Shown one piece after another: positions 27,001-35,158 of a stretch of DNA of 57,282 nt (positions are counted from its first letter, which is position 1; each line of letters begins with the position of its first letter). The notes below the pieces were generated by a model that saw only the letters and a program-made list of their open reading frames with translations, did not search any database and had not been told where the DNA came from. A program made the position numbers and the translations under genes. This stretch comes from JAEHDI01 sp035455185 (GTDB lineage Bacteria > Acidobacteriota > Terriglobia > Bryobacterales > Bryobacteraceae). The DNA is taken from the NCBI GenBank assembly GCA_035455185.1, contig DATIFQ010000504.1, positions 1-57,282 on the forward strand, written 5' to 3'.

Positions 27001-27638
27001 AGGCGCTGCCGCGCTGCGTTTACCGGAGACGTGAGCGCGGCGACCATGCCTTGGTTATCCGCGTGCGTCCCGACGCCGGACCATTCGGGCTTGGAGACGG
27101 GCAACCCCACCAGCTCGAATTTTTCCCAGCCCGCGGCGGCGGAGAGATCGTCAGCGGGGATGCCGCGCACTTGCAGGACATTGATGCCCGCAGAGACGAT
27201 CAGCCCGTCCATGGCTGAAGCGCTTAACTGAAGTGTTGCCGGACCGCCGGGAGCTGAGGTGAAGGCGACCACTTGAGAAAGAAGTGGCGCTCCGGCGAAC
27301 GCCATCACCAGGCCGGCCGCACCGTTCACATCGATTTCGACCGTAGAGACCGTGTCATGCCAATCGACCAGCCGCGTGCCGAAGAAGAAGTCGAGCGAGC
27401 CGACGTCGATGGCGAGAGGCACAGGCGCGCGCGCCTGCCGCAACCGCCGCCACACAGTGAAAGGCCCGCTGGGAAATCCCATGTCGCGGTGGATCATCCA
27501 ACGCAACTCGAGCACCGCACCGAGCCGGGCCGCTTCCGTACGCGCGACATCGAGCAGTCCGAGCCGCCGCGCGACGACCGCCCAATTGAGGAAGGCGCCT
27601 TCAGCCTGAAAACGAGTGGTGTCGACGATGAAGGCCAT
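24003..27638 (-). CDS. giant protein B with FN3-like beta domains
   Basis: A 1211-aa protein with no signal peptide. ATG 27638 lies one base after the stop of giant gene A, with a GAAGAGGA element inside the end of A; the frame is open further upstream but overlaps A. The N-terminus (FNWAVVARRLGLL-type text) is unassigned. From about residue 650 it contains FN3-like or Ig-like sandwiches: CHARLAWSATPGATGYFVYE is a clear FN3-type strand pattern, and VQVEWPSGGGPGDVLIKWAS another. WSTWSAINRTV is a similar element near residue 500. It is probably a structural or adhesion component working with proteins A and C. No enzymatic motif was recognised. Secretion, if any, would need a non-Sec route. Confidence 0.8.
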   Translation of the reverse strand: MAFIVDTTRFQAEGAFLNWAVVARRLGLLDVARTEAARLGAVLELRWMIHRDMGFPSGPFTVWRRLRQARAPVPLAIDVGSLDFFFGTRLVDWHDTVSTVEIDVNGAAGLVMAFAGAPLLSQVVAFTSAPGGPATLQLSASAMDGLIVSAGINVLQVRGIPADDLSAAAGWEKFELVGLPVSKPEWSGVGTHADNQGMVAALTSPVNAARQRLERGAPPVGWGPLLDTGVPAPLWSAPDFTDLIKDLNTDLLQFLRPVVANFPPNAHYEQQLNVPLPPPENSSGQSMPVAGGTSKVSPLGLTLIGAGTDPYFSLGLGFGTAYPVTTQSFAAVNIPNAAQYDYMITARWDKGFDGNSAPVEYAALVPTPQQAIPPPAPANMMTRFMGHLRPRQTDFDWLCSVRVGWDRPPAIPLFRPRTYAFARAGVAPAEPTDAVMAKRRSGGFLPIAINETITPPDPENWRIHAVHRELPIPSNPGNRTMKYAAAHQDIYGQWSTWSAINRTVSQPAVDQVRIVSAQMHASVPASGTVCPGTLVIEFLWDWRIRRPQTIRFAGRLYAAAFHGDPPPIVTVPSGLQRSLGGADPVAEITFAGDVPSSTAGTLQGLNQAGDTAVSFGPPQGSETRRYRITIPGFSLNYAATGHIGLALWAQGQERIAPQRTGAWSAEPSVISVSDPRPPFVPPDIVTLASLPDASGECHARLAWSATPGATGYFVYESTETKILLANNLSEPAQDLTLSQRLTRIKNGFKANPSRREFTRRNAKLVTGTSMDVTLPRGSTAIHVFLVLGVSAGQVEANWPSGPNADDMLQAFAAPRVLAPAAPTIEAQSFLDQSVIPNVYRARIRIGTRKGPRVRRLDLHRVRVDDAAKQLETMGPPVQTLNVASAGWTVQQETDTLGSHITVAQGFDTPLGSWKRVWYRATAWSEKDDLRGNLAGKSPASSVSWVVVPPVDPPVISALQVEWPSGGGPGDVLIKWASPVPVKKTPLGPHTISIRAAVVGAPAGTLPLISVDGPLESLGVTQPGTGSGAWRAGGAPPNPIQYRAIIRRADVNDAVQFSARITDPLGRSSEQRTTIKPGSVLPLPVLEGFVLTASVAPPGTMLSWFTDAPLDAGDAGSYILRVTAIRPPKQIFPPIGPFIPQPPITIELGLGDIALDEPGPVPPGVDPLRVRRNSGAGPKLSYYAFCRVPVKQFVVRLTSPDGHFAEHVQPVI

Positions 27639-27639
27639 C

Positions 27640-30600
27640 TCAGTCCTCTTCCTCCCACGGGGCTTTGACAAAAATGAAGTCCGCGACGCTGAGGAACTGG
27701 TCCGTTGCGGCGGGGCCGTCAAGATAAGGTTCCTTCTGCGCGATACGTTTGAGCGCCAGGCGGATGTGCTTGCCGCGCGAGTTCGGCTTGAGCGTGATTA
27801 GAGCGCGCTGCCCTCCCGGTGCGCGTACGATTCGATCCACGACAGGATCGCCGCCGGCCTGCTCGGAGAGCGCCAGCCATTCCACCGGCGTGAGTTCGTA
27901 GCGTTTGTTGGCGGCGGGACCCGGGTCGGTGATCTCGCGCGGAATCGAGCGCGTCCGCCACATCGGTTCGGATGCGTCGATCAACACAGCCGCGGGCTGC
28001 GGCTTGGGTACACCTTCCTCCCAGAAGACCACCACGCGTGGGAATTTGGGAACAGGAAGTGGCTCGAATCCGGCAGCAGTGAATTCCTGATCGAGTTCGC
28101 TGCCTTTGGGCGCCGAGGTGGCGAATTTCACTCCGATCGCCTGCAACGCACCCGTGGCTGCAAACCGGTGCTGGACAGCGGCGATGCCGAAGGATTCCGC
28201 AAACGCAGCCGTTGTCGCGAAACCGCCCGTGCTGAACGAACGCCGCCACACAAATTCGCCCACGGTCCCCTCAGGCGCGGCCTTGTCGACGCACTCGATA
28301 TCGAGGACGTAATCGGTGAACGGCTCGAGCGGGATGGGGACAGTGACCATGGAATGGCGTGTCCGCGAGCCGTCGACGGGCACGCACGTATCGGTGACCA
28401 GGCCCACAACCGCGTCTTCCCAGGGTGAAAGCACATCGGCCTTCACCGGTTGAAGCGTGACATCATTAATCGGGAACGGGTGCGGGACAGCAGGTGAGGA
28501 CGGAGTTGGCCGGAACGACGCTGCCTTGATGCGCACCTGCAAGCGCCTGTTGTAAGCGTCGTAGATCCGCGCGACGTTGTTGGTGCCGAACACGATCTTG
28601 ATGACTTCCGCGCCGAAGTATTGCTTTTCGCTGTCTTCCGGCGTGCTGCACAGCATCCACGGATCCAGCCGGCGCGGCGCTTCGGCGTCCGTCTTGAACC
28701 AGAACTTCTGGACTTGGTTGGATACGTCCTTGTGATCCGTGGCTGGCTGGCCCGCGGGGCGCCGCTCGCGCGACGCATCCCACTTGACGTGGACTCCGTA
28801 AACGGTGTTGGGCAGCAGCAACGCCTGGTCCGCGCTTTCCGGGCCGAGCGCTGTTTCGAGCACACCCTTCTTCGTTTCCTGCTCGAGCGTGTCGTAGTCG
28901 AAACGCAGCGTTTCACCGTAGCGCAGAGCTTCAAGTCCAACTACATAGAAAGGTCGCTTGGTGAATGCGCGGTGCCACTTGGGATCCTGCGGCCGGAGTC
29001 CGACATGGATCGTGGCGGTGTCAGGATTTCCCTTCACCATGACCACCACTGCGGAGTACCCTTGCACCTGCGACAGTGTCTGGAATTGCACCAGAAGTTG
29101 CATATCATCGCGCCACGGCCCTGCTGGGTCCGTCCAGCGCGCCGGGAACATATTGGGCGGAACGCGATCCGCCGGCGTCACCAGCCGCTGCGAGAGGACA
29201 TTCTCATTCGCGTCACATTCCGCGATCATCAGCATCTGGCCTTCCAGCACGCGGCCAGGTACCAGCAGATAGAACGTTGCGTATTCGACGCGACCCGTGT
29301 GGAAGACTACGGCGTCATCGAAGGGCCCCGGCTTGAACTTCAGCTTCTTCCAGCCGTCCCGGATCTGCTTGGCGCGCTGCGGATCGCCGAACGGCTGCGG
29401 TTTGCGCGAATCGAACACGGGCGCAGCCAGCGCGCGCGTAAAGCAGCGCTTCTCACCGGTTGGCACGGTCGCGCCCGCGGTGCCCGCAGCGCCGGCTTGG
29501 GGTTCGATGCCTCCTGCGACCAATAGCGCGAGTGATGAACGCGAGATGGGGATACCGTTGTTGATCCGGCGGACCGCTTCAACGAGATTGATCCTCTCTT
29601 CGGAGACGACTTCGGTGGACTTGATGCCCCGCGCAGTTCCGACGACGTCGAGCACAGGGCGCGCCGCCGCTGACGTCAGCGCGGTTGTTGCGATCGCCGG
29701 AGTGAGCGCCTCGGCAAGCACCGGAACTGCGGTCGTGGTCACCGGTGCCACGACGGGTGCGGTAGTAGACGGCCGGGTGTCGGGCCGCCTCGACGGACAG
29801 TGCGCTGCGGCGCCTTCGACCTGAGCGGGAATGATTCCGGTGAGCACGTCGAGCTTGGAGTCGCCGCAACGCCAGCGCTCCGTCACCTTGAGCAGGATGT
29901 CCGGGTCTTGAGAACGCACGGTGTTGGGCGGATTGGGCCAAGCCTCGCCTTCGAGGATCCAGCCGATGGGCGAGGGCCCGAGCACTTCGCGAAGGAAGTC
30001 CCAGAACACCGGCGCTTGCGGAGCGGCGGGCCAGCACACGGTACCCCAAGTTTCCTTCACGGTCTCTTCGAGGAACTTGCTACTTTCGATGGCCTTGGGC
30101 GTGGCTTCCGGCACCCAGCTCAAGAGTGCCAGTTGAGCTTCCAGCGGTTTGTCGCCGGATTTCTGTGCCCACCAAGTGGCGGGTGTGGCGCCTGCCGTCA
30201 CCGAGCCAATGAGGTCGACTTCGGTCAGCGTGTATTTGAAGAAGACATCGCCGCGTGGGACCCAGCCGTCGGGAGGAGCCTCCGGCGTGCCGTTGAGGTT
30301 CTGTCCTTCGAACTGCACTCCGGCGGCTGCGAGAGGCGGCGTGGACATCATGAGCAGCGGAATCGCGTCGATTGGCACGACTGGAAGGCCACCGGCGGGC
30401 GCCGCGCCTGCTTCGACGCCGTCCCCGATTCCGCCGTCGATCGACTTGTCCGTTCCGGTACCGACGACGAGTGCGGGAGAGCGACTGATCAGCTTCAGGC
30501 TCTTCACCAGCGGCGGTGGGTCCGGCACAGGCACGCTCGGATCACCCAGCGCAAAATCCACGCAGCCTTCGATGCTGAAGAACAGAAACTCGATGCGACC

Positions 30601-33600
30601 GCAGATTTCGCCTTCGATACGCGAGATCTTGTTGTGCGCGGCGTCTTCGCCGACGTCGACTTTGAGCTTGGCCCACGCGCTGATGTCGATGATGAACAGG
30701 TGGAGAGTTCCGCGAACGTAGAGAATGCCCGCCAGACGGAAGGGATCGAAGCCGACGATCGCGTCGAACCCGGCAGCCAGTTCCGCGTAAAGGCCGGCTG
30801 ACTTGCTCCCCCACACGAACGAGACATGCAGCCCAGTCGCGATGGAGAATCCCGTGACGGCCGGCAAGTCCGGGATTCCGGAAATGCCGTTGCCAGAGAG
30901 CATGAGATAGCCGCTGCCCTCGAAGACCTCGAGGATCTTAGCGTGGATCTGATCCGAATAGCGTCCCAGGAAGATATGCCAGTCTTTGGTGTCGTTGAAA
31001 TTAAAGAACGCCTCAACCGGAATGCGGATTTCCAACAGCGGACTGACTTTGTACTCTACTGAAATGCCGATGGTGAGTGTGCCACGGCCCATGTCAAGGT
31101 CGATGACAGCCAGCAGCAACCCTTCGGCGGTGCCGCCCAGCTCCGGCATCACCTTCAGCAGGTTTGCCTTCATCATCAGCAGAAGGCGCGGTCCAGGCAG
31201 TTCGAGCAGAATAACGCCCTTCAGGTTAAAGATGATGCTACTGCCCATGGTGCCTAGGATGGCGCCGACGCCGAAGGCCCACGTGTTGACACGAGGCTTC
31301 CAGAAATCGATCTTGGTGGGCTCGCCTCCGGTCGCTTTCAGCCAGGCGAGCGCGGGCGCCATGTCGGACGCCGGAATAGCGTCCTCGTTGCGCGCGTAAT
31401 TCATCGCGAACAGTCCGAGGAAGCCGTAAATCCCGAGACCGGAATTGCCCAGCGGGATGGCGACCGGGAATTCCACTTCGAGCGTGATGATTACGCCGGT
31501 GGCAGGACCGCCCTGCGCCGGCGGAATGTTCGCCACGCCCACGCCTGCGGCGATGCGCACCTGAACGGGAACGATGGTGAGATCGATCTGTCCCTTGATC
31601 TCGTTCTCGTTGAGCTCCATGTATCCGCGGCCGCGCAGCGCGCCGGGGATATCCACTGAAGCCGCGAACGCCGTCAGCTCCGGAGGCAGTACGGGATCGA
31701 AGCGCAGGCGTACGCGTGCGCGCTCGATGGACACGACACCGAGATCGATGGCGAAGCCGAGGTCGACTTCGAAAATGAGCGGGTTGTTGCGCGCGATACG
31801 GGCGCCGAGGATTTGTAGAATCTGACCGAGAGGTTCGACCACGCGTATCGCGCCGGGTTTGGAGACGTCGATGGTGTAGCCCTTGGAGGCGTCAAAGATG
31901 GGGCGGAACTGGAAGGCGGGCTGGCCGGGCTCGTAGCCCACGCGGATGCCGACAGCTTTATAGCGAACGGCGAGCGGAGCTTCGCGCGAGATTTCGATGA
32001 GCGTCTTGCCGCCGATGCTGACATTCATCGAAATGGCGGATTCCAGGTCGAACAGGACACTGACTTCGGGGCCAGTGGGCCGCACGCTCACCGCGATTTC
32101 ACCGCCGTACCAGATGACGCGCTCCACCTTGACCCATCCGAGGGCCGCGATAGCGGCAGGCACCGTGAGAATGGCGCCGGTGACGGCGAGCTCGGCGAGA
32201 GCGCCATCGTTTGCCACGGCACCGGCGCCCGCCGATAGCAGCGGCATGAAGACAATCGAGGTTCCAAAGAAATTCAGTGCGAAGCCGGGATCGGCCGCGA
32301 CAGGTTCGTTGGGCAGCGTGCCCCACATGTACAAGCCGTCGATATCGGCGGGATCCGCGCCGTAGTAACCGATGACCGATACCGTGTCCGTCGCGTCGTC
32401 GATCTGCACCACAACGCGAACGTCGATCAAGCCATCGCCTGTGTTGTTCGCGCCCAGAGGCCGTCCTGCCGCTAGCTGCGGATTCGCACCGATGTTGCCG
32501 GCCAGCCGGTTCTCCGCGGCCGTTTGGATATCGAACTTGCCGAAGACCTCGCAGGCGACGAACGTGTTGCGCACGATACGCACCTTGCAGCCCAGCATTC
32601 GGAACCAACTGGGCGGCGAGGGTGGTGTGGCGGGCGGAGGATCTTCCACTTTGATCGTGGGTGGTGGCCCGGAAGGCTGCTCCACCGGGGCTCGCTTGAC
32701 CAACCCTTCGGTAATCGTTCCCGCCGTCGACGAAGGCGGCCAGGACGCCACTGCCTTCCACCAGATGCGCCGCGTGGACACATCCGGGAAGCCCTGGTTG
32801 GTCCAGCTCGTCATGTCGGGGGCGTGGGAAAGGGTGAAATGCTTGGAGCTGAGCGAGGGCTCGGTCTGCAACTGTTCGACGATGGCGCGCAGTCCGAGAG
32901 CGCGCCGCCGGGCTAGATCCGTGTTGTAAGTGACCTTTTGCTGGGAGCTGTCGCCTTCGTAACTTGCGAAGCCCTTGATAGTGATCGCAGTCCCGTCGGG
33001 AAGGCTCTGCAAGACTGGACGCAAAGCAGAGGCGACATCGGTGCCGCCCATCCATGGCGAAGTGGTGCCCTCGTCGGGAGAGGGTTCCGTGTGAGTGTTC
33101 TCCGGATCGAGCGCATAGCTGCGCGTGGCGGTGTCGGTACCGGGGTCCGGTCGGTCGAAGCGATAGTATCCGGTGAAATTCGCCACGCCGGCTACGCCCG
33201 GCAGCTCCGCGCGGACGGTGACTTGCGTGCCCGGGGCCACATCGACGGTAAGTGTGGCGCTGGTGCCCGCCGGATTGCCGTTAACCGTCCACTGCGTGAA
33301 CGCGGCGCGCGACGGATCCACGTCGAGTGCGATGGTGGCGGTGGCGGGAGTTTCGGTCACCAGACGCAACCGCGGCGCGAGCACGGGCGTTCCGCCCTGG
33401 GTGATGCTGGTGGTTTGCAGTTCCACCGCCGGTGCGGCAGGTTGTGTTTGAGAGCCCGCAGGCGGAGCCGCGATGGACGGCCGCCGGCTCACCTGAATGG
33501 CGAGATCGGCGGATTTCGCCGGCGCGCTTGTGTCCGTGGCGTGGATCTCGATCAGCCTGGTGGTTTGCGTGCCGAGGTCGACATCGAACTCGCGTCCTGC

Positions 33601-34767
33601 CTGGGCCACGCCGCCATCGAAGGCCGCAGTGACCGTAAAGGGAGTGCGGCCTCCCTCTACGTCGATGACCATGCGCGTCCGCACGGGCAATTGCGCTGTA
33701 GCGGTTGTATCGCTGGCGCGCGTGATGCCATAGCCGCGCCCATCGGCGTCATAGAAGCGGGCGCCCAGCTTGAGCGGTCCCGCGCCCTGATTGAGCACGG
33801 TCAGCTCGAAATCGCCGGTGACGCCTGAAGAACCGCCGATCCCAATCAGCAGGTTGCGCACGCCGGCATCGACCGCGAAGTCTTTCGCCCCGTGAGGTGC
33901 GACGAACAGACGGATTTCCGGAAGATAGAGGCCGGTCCAGCTTTCATCGAAGCCGAACTGCGAAAGAACATCGGGCGGCGTGGAACCGTTCGAAAGGTCC
34001 AGCACGCCAGAACGAAAACCGAACCCCACGACGTTCGAAGGCCCGATGAATGCGTAAGGCGGATCCATCTTGATCAGTTCCGCCACGGCGATGTCGCCGG
34101 GATCATCCAGTCCGGTAGCACCCGCGGACAGCAGCGTGGCAGCGATCGGGTCGTTATTCCCCGAGCCCTGTGTGAGCCGCATCTTGATGCGGGGAAGAGT
34201 GATCTTGACCTGTTCGTGGGCGGGATCGGGAACCAACTGACCATCTGGCTGGCGCGTGGCTCCGCGCAGGAAGGGGGGCCGGAGCACAATCGTGGTGAGC
34301 AGGAAGTCCAAGACGAACTCGGTCGTAGCGTAATCAGATGGCGGCGCGTCGAGCGGATTCGTATCGTAGGCGGTCAGCACAGCGGCGGTGGTGGCGAACC
34401 CGGGGTCCCCACCGATCGCCGTTACCGCGGTGGACACCTTCTGGGAAGCGGTGCGCGGCACGACGAGCTGAAACTCAAGTTTGGTGTCCCGAACATCGAT
34501 CCACGGATCCCGCCGTGCAGGGTCGTTCTGTGGGTGACCCTCGGTGTTCTCCGCCTGGATGCCCATAATCATCCGGGTGGGATCGATGAAGGGCCGAACG
34601 GCACCCTCGAAGCTGACAACACCGCGAATGACGATGCCGGCCTCGTCAACGGCGATCTCGTGCTCGCGGACGAGAAGTACAGAGAGAGCCGCGTGCCAGT
34701 TTCCAAAACTGTCGCCGCGCAAGATGTACGGTGTAATCAGATCCAGCAACGATAGGTCGAACGGCAC
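27640..34767 (-). CDS. giant protein A with OmpA-like segment
   Basis: A 2375-aa protein, first of the operon, starting at GTG 34767. No Sec or Tat signal is seen. About residues 1-540 are beta-rich with Pro-rich linkers. About residues 575-640 form an OmpA/MotB-like peptidoglycan-binding segment (TAITIKGFASYEGD, then YNTDLARRRALGLRAIVEQL). A hydrophobic stretch (LAELAVTGAILTVPAAIAAL) lies near residue 860. About residues 880-1430 alternate hydrophobic and polar residues in long amphipathic strands (for example GNSGLGIYGFLGLFAMNY, LLLMMKANLLKVMPELGG), suggesting an extended beta sheet or groove. A Thr/Ala/Pro-rich linker near residues 1660-1720 precedes a C-terminal part that reads like further beta-sandwich modules. 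The function is unknown; a scaffold for a surface or intracellular assembly is my inference. Confidence 0.82.
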   Translation of the reverse strand: MPFDLSLLDLITPYILRGDSFGNWHAALSVLLVREHEIAVDEAGIVIRGVVSFEGAVRPFIDPTRMIMGIQAENTEGHPQNDPARRDPWIDVRDTKLEFQLVVPRTASQKVSTAVTAIGGDPGFATTAAVLTAYDTNPLDAPPSDYATTEFVLDFLLTTIVLRPPFLRGATRQPDGQLVPDPAHEQVKITLPRIKMRLTQGSGNNDPIAATLLSAGATGLDDPGDIAVAELIKMDPPYAFIGPSNVVGFGFRSGVLDLSNGSTPPDVLSQFGFDESWTGLYLPEIRLFVAPHGAKDFAVDAGVRNLLIGIGGSSGVTGDFELTVLNQGAGPLKLGARFYDADGRGYGITRASDTTATAQLPVRTRMVIDVEGGRTPFTVTAAFDGGVAQAGREFDVDLGTQTTRLIEIHATDTSAPAKSADLAIQVSRRPSIAAPPAGSQTQPAAPAVELQTTSITQGGTPVLAPRLRLVTETPATATIALDVDPSRAAFTQWTVNGNPAGTSATLTVDVAPGTQVTVRAELPGVAGVANFTGYYRFDRPDPGTDTATRSYALDPENTHTEPSPDEGTTSPWMGGTDVASALRPVLQSLPDGTAITIKGFASYEGDSSQQKVTYNTDLARRRALGLRAIVEQLQTEPSLSSKHFTLSHAPDMTSWTNQGFPDVSTRRIWWKAVASWPPSSTAGTITEGLVKRAPVEQPSGPPPTIKVEDPPPATPPSPPSWFRMLGCKVRIVRNTFVACEVFGKFDIQTAAENRLAGNIGANPQLAAGRPLGANNTGDGLIDVRVVVQIDDATDTVSVIGYYGADPADIDGLYMWGTLPNEPVAADPGFALNFFGTSIVFMPLLSAGAGAVANDGALAELAVTGAILTVPAAIAALGWVKVERVIWYGGEIAVSVRPTGPEVSVLFDLESAISMNVSIGGKTLIEISREAPLAVRYKAVGIRVGYEPGQPAFQFRPIFDASKGYTIDVSKPGAIRVVEPLGQILQILGARIARNNPLIFEVDLGFAIDLGVVSIERARVRLRFDPVLPPELTAFAASVDIPGALRGRGYMELNENEIKGQIDLTIVPVQVRIAAGVGVANIPPAQGGPATGVIITLEVEFPVAIPLGNSGLGIYGFLGLFAMNYARNEDAIPASDMAPALAWLKATGGEPTKIDFWKPRVNTWAFGVGAILGTMGSSIIFNLKGVILLELPGPRLLLMMKANLLKVMPELGGTAEGLLLAVIDLDMGRGTLTIGISVEYKVSPLLEIRIPVEAFFNFNDTKDWHIFLGRYSDQIHAKILEVFEGSGYLMLSGNGISGIPDLPAVTGFSIATGLHVSFVWGSKSAGLYAELAAGFDAIVGFDPFRLAGILYVRGTLHLFIIDISAWAKLKVDVGEDAAHNKISRIEGEICGRIEFLFFSIEGCVDFALGDPSVPVPDPPPLVKSLKLISRSPALVVGTGTDKSIDGGIGDGVEAGAAPAGGLPVVPIDAIPLLMMSTPPLAAAGVQFEGQNLNGTPEAPPDGWVPRGDVFFKYTLTEVDLIGSVTAGATPATWWAQKSGDKPLEAQLALLSWVPEATPKAIESSKFLEETVKETWGTVCWPAAPQAPVFWDFLREVLGPSPIGWILEGEAWPNPPNTVRSQDPDILLKVTERWRCGDSKLDVLTGIIPAQVEGAAAHCPSRRPDTRPSTTAPVVAPVTTTAVPVLAEALTPAIATTALTSAAARPVLDVVGTARGIKSTEVVSEERINLVEAVRRINNGIPISRSSLALLVAGGIEPQAGAAGTAGATVPTGEKRCFTRALAAPVFDSRKPQPFGDPQRAKQIRDGWKKLKFKPGPFDDAVVFHTGRVEYATFYLLVPGRVLEGQMLMIAECDANENVLSQRLVTPADRVPPNMFPARWTDPAGPWRDDMQLLVQFQTLSQVQGYSAVVVMVKGNPDTATIHVGLRPQDPKWHRAFTKRPFYVVGLEALRYGETLRFDYDTLEQETKKGVLETALGPESADQALLLPNTVYGVHVKWDASRERRPAGQPATDHKDVSNQVQKFWFKTDAEAPRRLDPWMLCSTPEDSEKQYFGAEVIKIVFGTNNVARIYDAYNRRLQVRIKAASFRPTPSSPAVPHPFPINDVTLQPVKADVLSPWEDAVVGLVTDTCVPVDGSRTRHSMVTVPIPLEPFTDYVLDIECVDKAAPEGTVGEFVWRRSFSTGGFATTAAFAESFGIAAVQHRFAATGALQAIGVKFATSAPKGSELDQEFTAAGFEPLPVPKFPRVVVFWEEGVPKPQPAAVLIDASEPMWRTRSIPREITDPGPAANKRYELTPVEWLALSEQAGGDPVVDRIVRAPGGQRALITLKPNSRGKHIRLALKRIAQKEPYLDGPAATDQFLSVADFIFVKAPWEEED

Positions 34768-34840
34768 GGCACCCAGATCCCCCTAAGTCGTTGGCACTCG
34801 ATGGGACTTTTGGCTTGCCTTCTGCTGAGGCAATAGGCGA

Positions 34841-34869
34841 ATTATAAAGCCGCGTATTGTGCGTGTCAA
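34841..34869 (-). promoter_or_regulatory. perfect consensus sigma70 promoter of the giant operon
   Basis: Read on the minus strand, TTGACA (34869-34864) and TATAAT (34846-34841) are separated by exactly 17 bases, so all 12 consensus positions and the optimal spacer are met. Transcription should start near 34834, giving a leader of about 67 bases before GTG 34767. A G-rich AGGGGG stretch lies about 11 bases before the start codon. Confidence 0.85.
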
Positions 34870-34892
34870 GCAAAATGTGCTTCGATTCTATT

Positions 34893-34904
34893 GTGATTTA
34901 TCAC
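34893..34904. promoter_or_regulatory. 12-base palindrome, candidate operator
   Basis: GTGAT-TT-ATCAC is a perfect inverted repeat. Its centre lies about 64 bases upstream of the predicted start of the giant operon, a place typical of class I activators. The spacing does not fit the standard CRP or FNR sites, so the binding protein is unknown. Confidence 0.4.
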
Positions 34905-34947
34905 TTTTCGGATATTACATTCAGTTTCTTTATATATGTGCCCAACT

Positions 34948-34992
34948 TACTATACGTAAATCGAGTACTATATTACACAAGCTGAGTACTAT
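34948..34992. repeat. spaced TACTAT direct repeats
   Basis: GAGTACTAT occurs at 34963-34971 and again at 34984-34992, exactly 21 bases apart (two helical turns). A shorter TACTAT lies at 34948-34953, within a TTAC/GTAA inverted repeat (34947-34959). The layout suggests cooperative binding of a regulator between the two divergent operons. Confidence 0.5.
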
Positions 34993-35014
34993 GGTCTGAG
35001 CTGCTCTTTTTCGT

Positions 35015-35029
35015 GCGTTGACTTAACGC
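35015..35029. promoter_or_regulatory. inverted repeat GCGTT-n5-AACGC
   Basis: A 5-base inverted repeat with a 5-base spacer overlaps a TTGACT hexamer (35018-35023) that could be a -35 element for the amidohydrolase gene. No convincing -10 follows at 17 bases, so this is a weak call. Confidence 0.25.
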
Positions 35030-35158
35030 AGGTGAGCGGAGCGCCACCCGGCCTGCGGGGGCCCAACCGGACAGAAGCAAGAGCGTCCAATGTGTTATGT
35101 TGTACGCCATTGTGGCGGCACAACAAGAGCACGATCGACCCTCTAGGACGATCTCCTC

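Larger units (their letters stand above)
34768..35158. other. AT-rich divergent regulatory region
   Basis: 391 bases between the divergent starts of giant gene A and the Tat-exported amidohydrolase. The part from about 34835 to 35000 is markedly AT-rich compared with the surrounding coding DNA. It contains a consensus promoter facing the giant operon, a 12-base palindrome, three TACTAT repeats and an inverted repeat, all listed separately. A weak hairpin (GTTGT...ACAAC at about 35099-35124) lies in the presumed leader of the amidohydrolase gene. No gene is seen inside. Confidence 0.7.

Noticed and set aside
22415..29526. Several 200-350-codon plus-strand frames opposite the giant genes (for example 22415-23452, 24519-25559 and 28621-29526)
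   Set aside because: The composition is typical of GC-rich mirror frames. No ribosome-binding sites or domain text were found, and the minus frames are continuous over thousands of bases.
34892..34905. CRP- or FNR-type site
   Set aside because: The half-sites TGTGA/TCAC are spaced by 4 bases, not the 6 of CRP, and lack the TTGAT/ATCAA of FNR. Kept only as an unassigned palindrome.
34948..34992. CRISPR-like repeat array
   Set aside because: Repeat units are only 6-9 bases with 9-15-base gaps and no cas genes are near; an operator array is more likely.
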